In this document: positions 26,869 to 35,820 of the stretch, piece after piece
How the letters are laid out: every line of letters starts with the position of its first letter
How positions within the stretch are numbered: position 1 is the stretch's first letter
Assembly (NCBI GenBank): GCA_938011245.1
Contig: CALLUJ010000097.1
Location: forward strand, 1-58,502
Direction: 5' to 3'
Source: an uncultured Aquimarina sp.
Lineage (GTDB): Bacteria > Bacteroidota > Bacteroidia > Flavobacteriales > Flavobacteriaceae
Length of the DNA stretch: 58,502 nucleotides
Position numbers and translations under genes: made by a program
Notes under the pieces: model-generated
Seen by the model: only the letters and a program-made list of their open reading frames with translations
Databases searched by the model: none
Told to the model about the DNA's origin: nothing

Positions 26869-27933
26869 ATGATAACATCCCATTTTTTTTCAACCCTTAG
26901 TCAACACTGGAAAAAAGAATTACCTTTTGTAGTGTACAGAAAACCCAATACTAATACATTAACAGCGCAATTACAGAAAACGGTTGTGTTAGAAAAAGTA
27001 GATTATACTACTTCAGGATTTATATTTGCCCCTTTTGTAGTAGAAACTGATCCTGTGGTTTGGTTTTCTAAAGCAAATTCAGAAATTTTGACTGCTAATT
27101 TTGATGATTCTAAGGAAGTTGAATATCAAAAAAAATTTTCGAATGAAGGGCTTAGTCAAAATAAGGTAGCGGCTCAAAGTCATATAAAGATTATTAATAG
27201 TGCTTTAAAAGTTTTGAAAGATAAAGCGCTTCAAAAAGTAGTGTTATCTAGGGTAGAAGTTATTGAAAGAGAAAAAATAGATCCAATGGAGTACTTTAGA
27301 CAATTATGTATTTCTTATCCTAATACTTTTTGTTATTGTTGGTATCATCCTAAAGTAGGAATGTGGCTAGGAGCTACCCCCGAAACTTTAATACAGTTAG
27401 AACAAACTAGCTTTAAAACAATGGCCTTAGCAGGTACGCAAACAGATCAAGGACAACCAGTAGTTGTTTGGGGGAATAAAGAACAAGAAGAACAGCGTTT
27501 TGTATTAGAAAGTATTATCTCGGAATTAAAACCTTTTACAAAAACAATAATAGCAGGGGAAACCAAAACACAAAAAGCAGGAAGTTTGTTACATCTAAAA
27601 ACAGATATACAAGGCACATTACAATCTGCAGGAGAAATAAAAGCACTAATAAATGTGCTACATCCAACACCTGCCGTGTGTGGTTTACCAAAACAGCAAG
27701 CGCAGGAATTTATTTTAAAAAATGAGGGATATAACCGTAAGTATTATACAGGGTATTTAGGGCTTATTAATCCTTATGAAAAATCGGAACTGTTTGTAAA
27801 TTTGCGTTGTATGGAACTTGAACAGTGTAAAATTAAGGTGTATATTGGAGGAGGTATTACAGAATTATCAAACCCAGAAGACGAGTGGAACGAGACTGTA
27901 AATAAATCGCAAATTATGAAACAAGTCTTATAA
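26869..27933 (+). CDS. menF: Isochorismate synthase
   Basis: A 354-residue chorismate-binding enzyme converting chorismate to isochorismate at the start of menaquinone synthesis. Conserved parts: KVVLSRVEVI, WLGATPETLIQL, MALAGTQ, LHPTPAVCGLPKQQAQEFI, YTGYLGLI and the Mg-binding Glu in IGGGITELSNPEDEWNET. It is at the short end for MenF, with a reduced N-terminal region as usual in Flavobacteria. It lies between the thioesterase and menD; entC-type siderophore synthesis is unlikely in this company. Confidence 0.92.
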   Translation: MITSHFFSTLSQHWKKELPFVVYRKPNTNTLTAQLQKTVVLEKVDYTTSGFIFAPFVVETDPVVWFSKANSEILTANFDDSKEVEYQKKFSNEGLSQNKVAAQSHIKIINSALKVLKDKALQKVVLSRVEVIEREKIDPMEYFRQLCISYPNTFCYCWYHPKVGMWLGATPETLIQLEQTSFKTMALAGTQTDQGQPVVVWGNKEQEEQRFVLESIISELKPFTKTIIAGETKTQKAGSLLHLKTDIQGTLQSAGEIKALINVLHPTPAVCGLPKQQAQEFILKNEGYNRKYYTGYLGLINPYEKSELFVNLRCMELEQCKIKVYIGGGITELSNPEDEWNETVNKSQIMKQVL

Positions 27934-27986
27934 ATTTAAATCAAAAAGTAGTGCAACCAGCATGTTGTTTGTATTATTGAAGTTGT

Positions 27987-29657
27987 ATGAATCTAATCTC
28001 AAACATCCCCATTGTTCAACAAATAATTTCAACTTGTAAGTCTTTTAACTTACAACACATTATAATTTCGCCAGGATCAAGAAATGCTCCGTTGGCTCTT
28101 AGTTTTAGTAATGATTCTTTTTTTTCTTGTTATAGTATTGTAGACGAACGTTGTGCTGCTTTTTTTGCCTTAGGAATTGCCCAGCAAATAAAAAAGCCTG
28201 TAGCTGTAGTGTGTACATCTGGAAGTGCATTGTTAAATTATTATCCAGCAATTTCCGAAGCTTTTTATAGTGATATTCCTTTGGTAGTTCTAAGTGCCGA
28301 TCGCCCTAAAGAGTTTATAGATATTGGCGATGGGCAAACTATTAGACAGGAAAACGTATTTGAAAACCATAGCTGCTATAATGCCAATTTAGTTAATGCA
28401 ATAACCTATAGTAATAAGCTTTATAAGGAAAACGAGGTTTTGTTAACCGAAACTTTTAGAGTAGCTAATACAGAAAAAGGTCCCGTACATATTAATGTAC
28501 CATTATATGAGCCTTTGTACGATACTGTTATTAAAAACATAGAAACTAAAAAAATAGATATATCAAGAACTTCTAATAAGAGTTTTAAGGTAGATAATTC
28601 TTTTAAAACACTATGGAATAATACTAAAAAGAAGTTAATATTAGTGGGAGTGTTACATCCTAATACTATAAATACTAAAATTATAGAAGAATTAGTATTA
28701 GACCCTTCTATATTGATATTTACAGAGACTACCTCAAATTTACATCACAAAAGAATTATTTCGAGCATAGATCAATTGATTGCAGAATTAGACCAGGAAG
28801 AATTAAAGAATCTACAGCCAGAATTAGTATTAACTTTTGGAGGACTAATTGTATCTAAAAAAATAAAATCGTTTCTAAGAGCATATCAACCTAAAACACA
28901 TATCCATATTTCAGAAAAAAGAGCTAACAATACCTTTGGATGTTTGAATAACCATTACAAAGTTTCTCCAAACACTTTTTTCAAAACCCTATTGCAATCC
29001 AATATTACAGAGAGTACTTATCAATCTTATTGGTTAAATTATCAAGCAAAATTAAAAGAGGGGCATAAAAAATATTTAGCTACAATTCCTTATTCAGATC
29101 TTTTGGTCTATGACCAAATTATAAAAAAAATGCCAAAATCGCTGCATTTACAATTAAGTAATAGTTCTACAATTCGATATACCCAATTGTTTGATTTACA
29201 CCAATCGGTTGAGGTTTTTTGCAATAGAGGTACTAGTGGTATAGATGGATCCACCAGTACGGCTATTGGAGCATCGTTGTTTCAGAAAAAGCCAAGTTTG
29301 TTAATAACTGGTGATCTTAGTTTTTTTTACGATAGTAATGCTTTATGGAATAATTATATTCCTGACAATTTTAAAATTATTGTAATAAATAATAGTGGAG
29401 GAGGGATTTTTAGAATTTTACCAGGGGATAAATCTGCTAATTATTTTGAAACGTATTTAGAAACCACTCACCAAATGAAAGCTAATTATTTAGCACGAAT
29501 GTATAATTTTACTTACTTCTACGGAGAAGCTCATAATTTTGAAATTGAACTAAAGCGTTTTCTTGCTTGTAAAACTAGAAGTATTATGGAAATTCATACA
29601 CCTAGACGGATAAATGACACAATTCTTCTAGAATATTTTAAAAAAATTAAGAATTAA
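27987..29657 (+). CDS. menD: SEPHCHC synthase (MenD)
   Basis: A 556-residue thiamine-diphosphate enzyme joining isochorismate and 2-oxoglutarate in menaquinone synthesis. Seen are the substrate-site opening IISPGSRNAPLALSF, ThDP activation Glu region DERCAAFFALGIAQ, TSGSALLNYYPAISEA, and the ThDP/Mg motif GDLSFFYDSNALWNN with the NNSGGGIF stretch. Full length. It follows menF by 53 bases. The usual later genes (menB, menA, menC, menE) are absent from the window. Confidence 0.95.
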   Translation: MNLISNIPIVQQIISTCKSFNLQHIIISPGSRNAPLALSFSNDSFFSCYSIVDERCAAFFALGIAQQIKKPVAVVCTSGSALLNYYPAISEAFYSDIPLVVLSADRPKEFIDIGDGQTIRQENVFENHSCYNANLVNAITYSNKLYKENEVLLTETFRVANTEKGPVHINVPLYEPLYDTVIKNIETKKIDISRTSNKSFKVDNSFKTLWNNTKKKLILVGVLHPNTINTKIIEELVLDPSILIFTETTSNLHHKRIISSIDQLIAELDQEELKNLQPELVLTFGGLIVSKKIKSFLRAYQPKTHIHISEKRANNTFGCLNNHYKVSPNTFFKTLLQSNITESTYQSYWLNYQAKLKEGHKKYLATIPYSDLLVYDQIIKKMPKSLHLQLSNSSTIRYTQLFDLHQSVEVFCNRGTSGIDGSTSTAIGASLFQKKPSLLITGDLSFFYDSNALWNNYIPDNFKIIVINNSGGGIFRILPGDKSANYFETYLETTHQMKANYLARMYNFTYFYGEAHNFEIELKRFLACKTRSIMEIHTPRRINDTILLEYFKKIKN

Positions 29658-29730
29658 TTATGGTTTAGAATAGTTTTTTTGTTAATTAGTAAAAAGTTAC
29701 ATAATCACAAACAGCTTAACTAATTAGAAA

Positions 29731-30075
29731 ATGAGTAAAAGAGACGATTTAATTGCGAAATACGCAGCAGACATTAAAGACAAAATAGGCGAAACACCAG
29801 ATATGGATTTGCTAACTAAGGTTACTATTGGATGCGGACCATCTATTTATGGTAAGGATGCTTCAACAGTTTCTGCATCAAGCGATAAAGAGTTGGAAAC
29901 CGTTAAAAATAACTTTTTAATTAAAAAATTAGGATTATCTGAAAGTGATAATTTAGATGGAGCCATTGAAGGAGTAATGACTAAATATGGAAAATCAAAC
30001 AGGTCTAAATATAGAGCTGTAGTATATTATTTACTAACTAGACATTTTAAAAAAGAGTCTATTTATAATAAATAA
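29731..30075 (+). CDS. DUF2853 family protein
   Basis: A 114-residue, soluble, largely helical protein beginning SKRDDLIAKYAADIKDK and containing GCGPSIYGKDAS, features of DUF2853. Function unknown. It lies 73 bp after menD on the same strand and is followed at once by a strong terminator, so it ends this men transcript. Confidence 0.85.
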   Translation: MSKRDDLIAKYAADIKDKIGETPDMDLLTKVTIGCGPSIYGKDASTVSASSDKELETVKNNFLIKKLGLSESDNLDGAIEGVMTKYGKSNRSKYRAVVYYLLTRHFKKESIYNK

Positions 30076-30094
30076 ATTAGTTCTTTTAAATACT

Positions 30095-30125
30095 AAAAAA
30101 GCCTTGTACTAACAAGGCTTTTTTT
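30095..30125 (+). terminator. Rho-independent terminator of the men/DUF2853 unit
   Basis: AAAAAAGCCTTGT pairs with ACAAGGCTTTTTT around a 4-base loop, with a T-run, 20 bases after the DUF2853 stop. Confidence 0.92.
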
Positions 30126-30177
30126 AATTTAGGAATTAAATATTGTTAAAATATAAGTTCTACACATCGTTATTTCG

Positions 30178-30882
30178 TTATTTAACAATATTTACTTTCA
30201 TACATATATCTTTTTTAGGCCACTCACTTTTGTCAACTTCTACAGAGTTAATTTTTTTAGCTATATCCATTCCTTTTATTACTCTTCCAATTACGGTATG
30301 TTCTCCATCTAAATGGTTAGAACCTAAGGGGTTTACAATAATATAAAATTCGTAAGGGCTAGATCTTTTATTAGGATTGTTTTTCCAAATACGAGCCATG
30401 GCAACAGCCCCATAGGTATGTTTATGATGTTTTTTGAATTCGGAAGGAAGTGTAAAATCTCCAATTCTTTTTTTTATTCTAGCCATTTTAAAGCTATCGC
30501 TATTTCCTCCTTGAATAACAAAATCTTTTGAAACTCTGTAAAAGCAAGTTTCATTTAAAAATCCACGTTTTATAATGTGAATAAAATTAGCTCTATGTAT
30601 GGGAGTATCGTTATATAATTGAATATCAATATCCCCAAGATTAGTATTAATACGAATATATTGTTCTGGGTTATTTTTCCCATAGGCTTCATAAAAATTA
30701 GTAACAATTTTATTAGTAATTCTAGGGGTTCGTTTTAATTTACTTGTTGGTATATCTACTTTTTGAGTTGGTATAGTAGACTCTTTTTCTTCTAATTTAG
30801 GAGTGTTCTTAGGAACAGTTTTGGTATCTTGACATGAAGATAGTAGGGCACTAATACCTATAAAAATGTTAAGTACACGCAT
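30178..30882 (-). CDS. Cyclophilin-type peptidyl-prolyl isomerase lipoprotein
   Basis: A 234-residue lipoprotein starting MRVLNIFIGISALLSSC; I chose this ATG (30882) because the lipobox LSSC falls at the right distance, although the frame is open 27 codons further. The cyclophilin domain (about 80-234) shows NLGDIDIQLYNDTPIHRANF, CFYRVSKDFVIQGG with the catalytic Arg and Phe/Gln, and GEHTVIGRVIKG. It should speed proline isomerisation of exported proteins in the periplasm. Its start codon lies 2 bases from that of the divergent NUDIX gene, so each promoter must lie within the other's coding region. Confidence 0.88.
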   Translation of the reverse strand: MRVLNIFIGISALLSSCQDTKTVPKNTPKLEEKESTIPTQKVDIPTSKLKRTPRITNKIVTNFYEAYGKNNPEQYIRINTNLGDIDIQLYNDTPIHRANFIHIIKRGFLNETCFYRVSKDFVIQGGNSDSFKMARIKKRIGDFTLPSEFKKHHKHTYGAVAMARIWKNNPNKRSSPYEFYIIVNPLGSNHLDGEHTVIGRVIKGMDIAKKINSVEVDKSEWPKKDICMKVNIVK

Positions 30883-30884
30883 AA

Positions 30885-31520
30885 ATGGAGTTTGATTTTT
30901 TTTTAAACAATCGTTCAAAAATAGAAAAAATAAAAGTGAAAGCAGCTCTAGCACATAAAGCATTCTCTCCAGAAGGTCGCCCTCAGTTTTCTACTACCTA
31001 TAAAACCGAAAAGACTAGAAAAGCAGGAGTAATGGTTATTTTATCTCCTGTAAATGGAGAAGTGCATGTTACTTTTATTTTAAGAACAACATATAAAGGA
31101 GCCCATTCTGGTCAAATATCTTTTGCAGGAGGAAAAAGGGAAGAAGAAGACTCTAGTTTTTTAGATACAGCATATAGAGAAGTGGAAGAAGAAATAGGAA
31201 TTTCTAAAAACCAATTAATTTATTGTAGAGATTTAACTTCTATATATATACCGCCTTCAGATTTTAGAGTATATCCCTTTTTGGCATATGCTACAGAACC
31301 TTTAGCGTATAAAATTCAAGAATTAGAAGTAGCAGAAGTAATCTCTATTCCATTAAAGACTTTATTATGTGAAAAAAATCAAAAGAGAATTCATGTAAAG
31401 GTAGAGAATAACAAGTTTATTATAGTGCCAGCCTTTATATATAATAATTATAAAATTTGGGGAGCTACAGCAATGATTTTGAATGAACTTATAGTAGTAA
31501 TTTTAAAAAGTATGCACTAA
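30885..31520 (+). CDS. NUDIX hydrolase, CoA pyrophosphatase (NudL) type
   Basis: A 211-residue NUDIX enzyme. The segment GQISFAGGKREEEDSS followed by REVEEEIGI combines the NuCoA signature (G-Q-x-x-F-x-G-G) with the metal-binding Nudix box, pointing to CoA/CoA-disulfide pyrophosphatases like NudL/PcdA. The start fits the family's usual opening (EFDFFLNN.SKIEKIK). Next is the acyltransferase gene, 42 bases away, on the same strand. Exact substrate unproven. Confidence 0.88.
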   Translation: MEFDFFLNNRSKIEKIKVKAALAHKAFSPEGRPQFSTTYKTEKTRKAGVMVILSPVNGEVHVTFILRTTYKGAHSGQISFAGGKREEEDSSFLDTAYREVEEEIGISKNQLIYCRDLTSIYIPPSDFRVYPFLAYATEPLAYKIQELEVAEVISIPLKTLLCEKNQKRIHVKVENNKFIIVPAFIYNNYKIWGATAMILNELIVVILKSMH

Positions 31521-31562
31521 TTATTGGTATATTAGCACACTTATTTCAATTAACAATATTTG

Positions 31563-32366
31563 ATGGGATTATTCAAGAAAAATCCATTTGGACATTACCT
31601 ATTAATTAAAAAATGGCTTATCCGTATTTTAGGCCCTTTAACACATAGACGCTATCGAGGTTTTAACGAACTAGTAATCGAGGGTAGTGAGATTATTACA
31701 AAACTTCCAGAGAAGAATGTACTTTTTGTATCTAATCATCAAACCTATTTTGCAGATGTTGTAGCCATGTTTCATGTTTTTAATGCAAGTTTAAGTGGCA
31801 GAGTAGATTCTATAAAAAATGTAGGATACTTATGGCAACCTAAAATGAATTTGTATTACGTAGCAGCTAAAGAAACTATGCAATCGGGTCCTTTAGCTCG
31901 AATTTTTGCGTATGCAGGAGCTATTACCGTAGAGCGTACATGGCGAGCAGCAGGTCAAGATATTAATCGTCAAGTAAAAATGAGTGATATTACAAATATT
32001 GCTACTGCTTTAGACGATGGTTGGGTAATTACTTTTCCACAAGGAACAACCAAACCATTTAAGCCTATTAGAAAAGGTACGGCTCATATTATTAGAAAGT
32101 ACAAACCAGTAGTTGTACCTATAGTTATTGATGGTTTTAGACGTTCTTTTGACAAAAAAGGATTAAGAATTAAGAAAAAAGGAATTTTGCAATCCTTTGT
32201 AATTAAAGAACCATTAGAAATTGACTACGAAAACGATAGTATTGATAAAATTGTAGAACAATTAGAGTTTGCTATAGAACAGCACCCTTCGTTTTTAAAA
32301 GTAATTCCGCAAAAAGAATTAGAAGCAGAAGAAGCTTTAAATAAACAACGTCAGTGGGAATATTAA
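31563..32366 (+). CDS. Lysophospholipid acyltransferase (PlsC-like)
   Basis: A 267-residue membrane-associated acyltransferase making phosphatidic acid or a related lipid. The acyl-site motif reads NHQTYFAD, an H-x5-D rather than H-x4-D arrangement; the substrate-binding FPQGTT and the VVPIVIDGFRR block are clear. Start: ATG 31563 rather than the TTG one codon earlier. It heads a run of five closely spaced plus-strand genes (DUF4159, SpoU, AI-2E-type, methyltransferase). The altered spacing suggests a distinct Bacteroidota subfamily, not loss of function. Confidence 0.87.
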   Translation: MGLFKKNPFGHYLLIKKWLIRILGPLTHRRYRGFNELVIEGSEIITKLPEKNVLFVSNHQTYFADVVAMFHVFNASLSGRVDSIKNVGYLWQPKMNLYYVAAKETMQSGPLARIFAYAGAITVERTWRAAGQDINRQVKMSDITNIATALDDGWVITFPQGTTKPFKPIRKGTAHIIRKYKPVVVPIVIDGFRRSFDKKGLRIKKKGILQSFVIKEPLEIDYENDSIDKIVEQLEFAIEQHPSFLKVIPQKELEAEEALNKQRQWEY

Positions 32367-32391
32367 CTAACTAATATCTTATTTAAAAATA

Positions 32392-33030
32392 GTGAAGTAT
32401 CTGTTTTTTCTTTTTATACTTATTTGTAATAACTTATTATCCCAACAGATAGCAGTATTACATTATAATGGAGGAGGCGATTGGTATAGTAACCCAACGG
32501 CATTACCTAATTTAATTTCGTTTTGTAATAAACAGTTAAAAACTAATATAAATAAGAAGGTAGCAGAGGTTACACCCGATAGTCCGGATATTTTTGACTA
32601 TCCGTATGTACACGCTACAGGGCATGGTAACATTCTTTTTACCGAACCTGAAATTACTAATTTACGTACCTATTTAATAAGTGGAGGTTTCCTACATATC
32701 GATGATAATTATGGAATGAAAAAGTATGCTAAACGAGAAATTGAAAAACTCTTTCCTCAACAAGAATTAACAACTATAGGGTTGGATCATCTTATTTTTA
32801 AAAATAAATTCCCTTTTCCTAATGGATTACCTAAAATTCACGAGCACGATAATAAAGCACCTAAAGCAGAAGGCATTTTTATAAATAATCGTTTAGTTTT
32901 GTTGCTTACTTATGAAGCTGATTTAGGAGATGGTTGGGAAGATGCAGAAGTACATAACGATCCAGAACAGATTAGAGAAAAAGCACTTCAAATGGGAGCA
33001 AATATTATTAACTACGCATTTCTTAACTAA
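32392..33030 (+). CDS. DUF4159 domain-containing exported protein
   Basis: A 212-residue protein with a signal peptide (LFFLFILICNNLLSQ) and a single DUF4159 domain: VLHYNGGGDWYSN, FDYPYVHATGHGN, GGFLHIDDNYG and YEADLGDGWEDAEVH are its landmarks, resembling GATase-like Rossmann folds without a catalytic Cys. The start is GTG (32392); no upstream ATG is available. Its stop overlaps the next start by one base (TAATG). The role is unknown; conserved in Flavobacteria in this place by my memory. Confidence 0.85.
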   Translation: MKYLFFLFILICNNLLSQQIAVLHYNGGGDWYSNPTALPNLISFCNKQLKTNINKKVAEVTPDSPDIFDYPYVHATGHGNILFTEPEITNLRTYLISGGFLHIDDNYGMKKYAKREIEKLFPQQELTTIGLDHLIFKNKFPFPNGLPKIHEHDNKAPKAEGIFINNRLVLLLTYEADLGDGWEDAEVHNDPEQIREKALQMGANIINYAFLN

Positions 33031-33542
33031 TGCAATTGCAACATAGTAATACTAATTTTCCTTCTATACACACAGAAATTATACTATTATGCGATGGAGT
33101 AAATTCTCCTGCTAATATGGGAAGTCTATTACGAGTAGCAGACAGTTTTGGAGTACAAAAAGTTATTTTTGGAGGAGTTTTAGCTAATATAAAAAGCCCA
33201 AGATTAAGACGAACCGCTAGATCTACATATCAATGGGTTGTTATAGAGGATAATATAAAAACAATAGAAGCTTTAACTATTTACAAAGAGAAAGGTTTTT
33301 TTCCTGTAGCATTAGAAATAACTCAGGAAAGTATATCAATACAACAAAGCAATTTTTTACATTTGAAAAAGATACTGTTAGTAATAGGAGACGAAAGCAC
33401 AGGAGTATCTAGTTTAGTATTAGAGAATTGTAATCAACACAATCATATTACGATGTTTGGAAAAAACTCAAGTATGAATGTTTCTCAGGCAGCTTCAATT
33501 GCGCTATATGAGATCACAAAACAAAAAATTAATGCAAGCTAA
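33030..33542 (+). CDS. TrmH/SpoU-family RNA 2'-O-methyltransferase
   Basis: A 170-residue SPOUT methyltransferase acting on tRNA or rRNA ribose. Motif 1 is DGVNSPANMGSLLRVADSFG, with the RNA-contact Arg; motif 2 is VIGDESTGVS and motif 3 MNVSQAASIALYE, forming the trefoil knot. No extra N-terminal substrate-binding domain, as in TrmL/TrmH minimal forms. Starts at the TAATG junction with DUF4159 and overlaps the permease gene by 11 bases. Target base unknown. Confidence 0.9.
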   Translation: MQLQHSNTNFPSIHTEIILLCDGVNSPANMGSLLRVADSFGVQKVIFGGVLANIKSPRLRRTARSTYQWVVIEDNIKTIEALTIYKEKGFFPVALEITQESISIQQSNFLHLKKILLVIGDESTGVSSLVLENCNQHNHITMFGKNSSMNVSQAASIALYEITKQKINAS

Positions 33543-34620
33543 AGCAATAAGTAACGGAATTTTAAGAGCAATTAGTATTGTATTGGGTGTAATGCTGCTT
33601 ATATACTTTTTGTATTTAATTAAATCTGTACTGTTGTATATTCTATTAGGAGCCATTATCTCACTAATTGGAAGACCACTAATGTTGTTTTTAACGAATA
33701 AGTTAAAAATGAAGTCGGGAATAGCTGTAAGTATCTGTCTATTTATATTTTTACTCTTTTTTGTGGGAATAATTAGTTTGTTTTTACCAGTTATAGCAGA
33801 GCAGTACCAAAATATTAGTCAGATTAATATTGAAAAATTAGAAGCAGACGTAGATCGATTAATTAATGAATCGGTAGCTTATTTTGGAATAAATCAATTA
33901 AACATTCGAGATTTAATAGAGAAAATAGATTTTATAAAATATTTAGACGTTAATACTTTGCCAAAGATATTAGGAAATATTTTTGGAAGCTTAGGAAGTA
34001 TATTAATAGGGCTTTTTTCCGTTATATTTATTGCTTTTTTTGCCTTAAAAGACAGTAAATTATTAGAAAAAAGTTTATTAGCCTTTGCAAAGAAAGAAGA
34101 TGAAAATAAATTCCAAAGAGCATTTACAAAAATAAAGCAATTATTATCTAGATATTTTGTGGGTCTACTAGCACAAGTATTTATACTTTTTATTTTGTAT
34201 TCTATATTATTACTAGTACTAGGATTTAAAAATGCTATTGCCGTAGCTTTAATATGTGCTATTCTTAACTTAATACCTTATTTAGGTCCTTTAATTAGTT
34301 TTGTATTATTATTATCATTAGCAATAACAGACAATTTAAATATGTCTTTTTCTATAGTTATTTTGCCTAAAATAATAAAGATGGCGATAGGCTTTTTTGC
34401 GATACAAATGATTGATAATTTTTTTAACCAACCCTTTATATTTGGAAATAGTGTACGTTCCCATCCTTTAGAAATATTTTTAGCTATTTTAATTTTTGGA
34501 CTTCTTTTTGGAATAGGAGGTTTAATTGCAGCAGTACCTTTGTATACAGCTATTAAAGTAGTTTCTAAAGAGTTTTTATCTGGATATAAAATAGTAAAGC
34601 ACCTTACTAAAGAAATTTAA
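33532..34620 (+). CDS. AI-2E family transporter (PerM/YdiK-like)
   Basis: A 362-residue membrane protein with the family's eight-helix pattern: two helices at the start (ISIVLGVMLLIYFLYLI, VLLYILLGAIISLIG), one near 70-90, a long soluble stretch (about 95-140), and a C-terminal cluster including LNLIPYLGPLISFVLL and the FGLLFGIGGLIAAVPL block. Relatives export autoinducer-2 or act as ion/proton antiporters. The start ATG 33532 gives an 11-base overlap with spoU; an in-frame ATG at 33478 would lie deep in that gene and is less likely. Confidence 0.87.
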   Translation: MQAKAISNGILRAISIVLGVMLLIYFLYLIKSVLLYILLGAIISLIGRPLMLFLTNKLKMKSGIAVSICLFIFLLFFVGIISLFLPVIAEQYQNISQINIEKLEADVDRLINESVAYFGINQLNIRDLIEKIDFIKYLDVNTLPKILGNIFGSLGSILIGLFSVIFIAFFALKDSKLLEKSLLAFAKKEDENKFQRAFTKIKQLLSRYFVGLLAQVFILFILYSILLLVLGFKNAIAVALICAILNLIPYLGPLISFVLLLSLAITDNLNMSFSIVILPKIIKMAIGFFAIQMIDNFFNQPFIFGNSVRSHPLEIFLAILIFGLLFGIGGLIAAVPLYTAIKVVSKEFLSGYKIVKHLTKEI

Positions 34621-34625
34621 TTTTT

Positions 34626-35807
34626 TTGAATTTAGCCCTTTTACAAAAAGAAGTACAAGAGTTTTTAGTTAGCCATATAACTGAAAAAGCCACTACTATA
34701 GCTTTAAAAAAGTCTCCTTTTAAAAATATAAGTTCTCAAGAATTAGCACAACAATTAGTAGGAAAACAAAAGGCTAAAAATAAATTACCAACGTGGTTTA
34801 AAAGTTTAGAAGTTTACTATCCACCAAGTCTAAATTTAGAACAGACCTCCTCAGAAAAAACTGCTAAATATAAAGCCTGTTTAATTTCGGGAGAAACAAT
34901 AATTGATTGTACAGGCGGCTTTGGTATAGACTGCGTAGCTTTTTCAAAAACAGTAAAGAAAGTAATTCATTGTGAATTGAATACTACTTTGCAATCTATT
35001 GCAGCACATAACTTTAAAGCTTTAAAAGCAACCAATATTCATTCTATAAATAACGACGGAATTAAATATGCATTATTGCAAGAGCAGATAGATTGTATTT
35101 ATATAGATCCATCCCGAAGAAACGATAGTAAAGGCAAAGTCTTTTTTTTAGAAGATTGTACACCTAATGTCCCTTTAGTTGTAGATCAGTTATTGGAAGT
35201 TGCTAATACTATTTTAATAAAAACAGCTCCTATTTTAGATATCTCGGTAGGTATAGAAGCTTTACAATATGTAAAAGAAATTCATGTAATTGCAGTACAT
35301 AATGAAGTGAAAGAATTACTGTGGATATTAACTAAAGAAGAAACGATAAACCCTAAAATAAAAGCAGTTACGATATTTAATAAAATAACGAATACCGTTA
35401 GTGCAACTTTAGGAGTAGAGGAACAGGCAGTAGCTCGTTTTACTCCACCTAAAAGATATTTATACGAACCCTATGCTTCGGTAATGAAGTTGGGAGTTTT
35501 TAATTGGATAGCTCAACAATTTAAAGTTTGCAAACTTCATTCGCAAACACATTTATATACTTCTGAAGAATTGTTAGATTTTCCAGGAAGACGTTTTAAA
35601 ATTAAAGCAGTGTATCCATTTAATAAATCTGGAATGCGTCCTTTAATTAAAACGAAAACTAATGTAGTAACTCGAAATTTTAAAATGAGTGTTGCCGATC
35701 TTCGAAAAAAGTATAAACTACAAGAAGGTTTGGATCGATATTTATTTTTTGTAACAGATTGTAATGAAAAATCTATAGTAATTGATTGTCTAAAAAATTC
35801 TAATTAA
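34626..35807 (+). CDS. Class I SAM-dependent methyltransferase with THUMP-like domain
   Basis: A 393-residue protein starting at a TTG (34626), 5 bases after the previous stop. The SAM site is IDCTGGFGIDCVAF (about residues 98-111) and the catalytic DPPY-like place reads IYIDPSRRND. The C-terminal part (from about 310) contains FPGRRFKIKAVYPFNKSGM, typical of the THUMP-like domain. It probably methylates an RNA; no precise target is known for this family. It closes the plus-strand run. Confidence 0.82.
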   Translation: MNLALLQKEVQEFLVSHITEKATTIALKKSPFKNISSQELAQQLVGKQKAKNKLPTWFKSLEVYYPPSLNLEQTSSEKTAKYKACLISGETIIDCTGGFGIDCVAFSKTVKKVIHCELNTTLQSIAAHNFKALKATNIHSINNDGIKYALLQEQIDCIYIDPSRRNDSKGKVFFLEDCTPNVPLVVDQLLEVANTILIKTAPILDISVGIEALQYVKEIHVIAVHNEVKELLWILTKEETINPKIKAVTIFNKITNTVSATLGVEEQAVARFTPPKRYLYEPYASVMKLGVFNWIAQQFKVCKLHSQTHLYTSEELLDFPGRRFKIKAVYPFNKSGMRPLIKTKTNVVTRNFKMSVADLRKKYKLQEGLDRYLFFVTDCNEKSIVIDCLKNSN

Positions 35808-35820
35808 CAACCATTAATGA

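Noticed and set aside
26443-30075. Full menaquinone operon
   Set aside because: Only the menI-like, menF and menD genes plus DUF2853 are here; a strong terminator at 30095 ends the unit.
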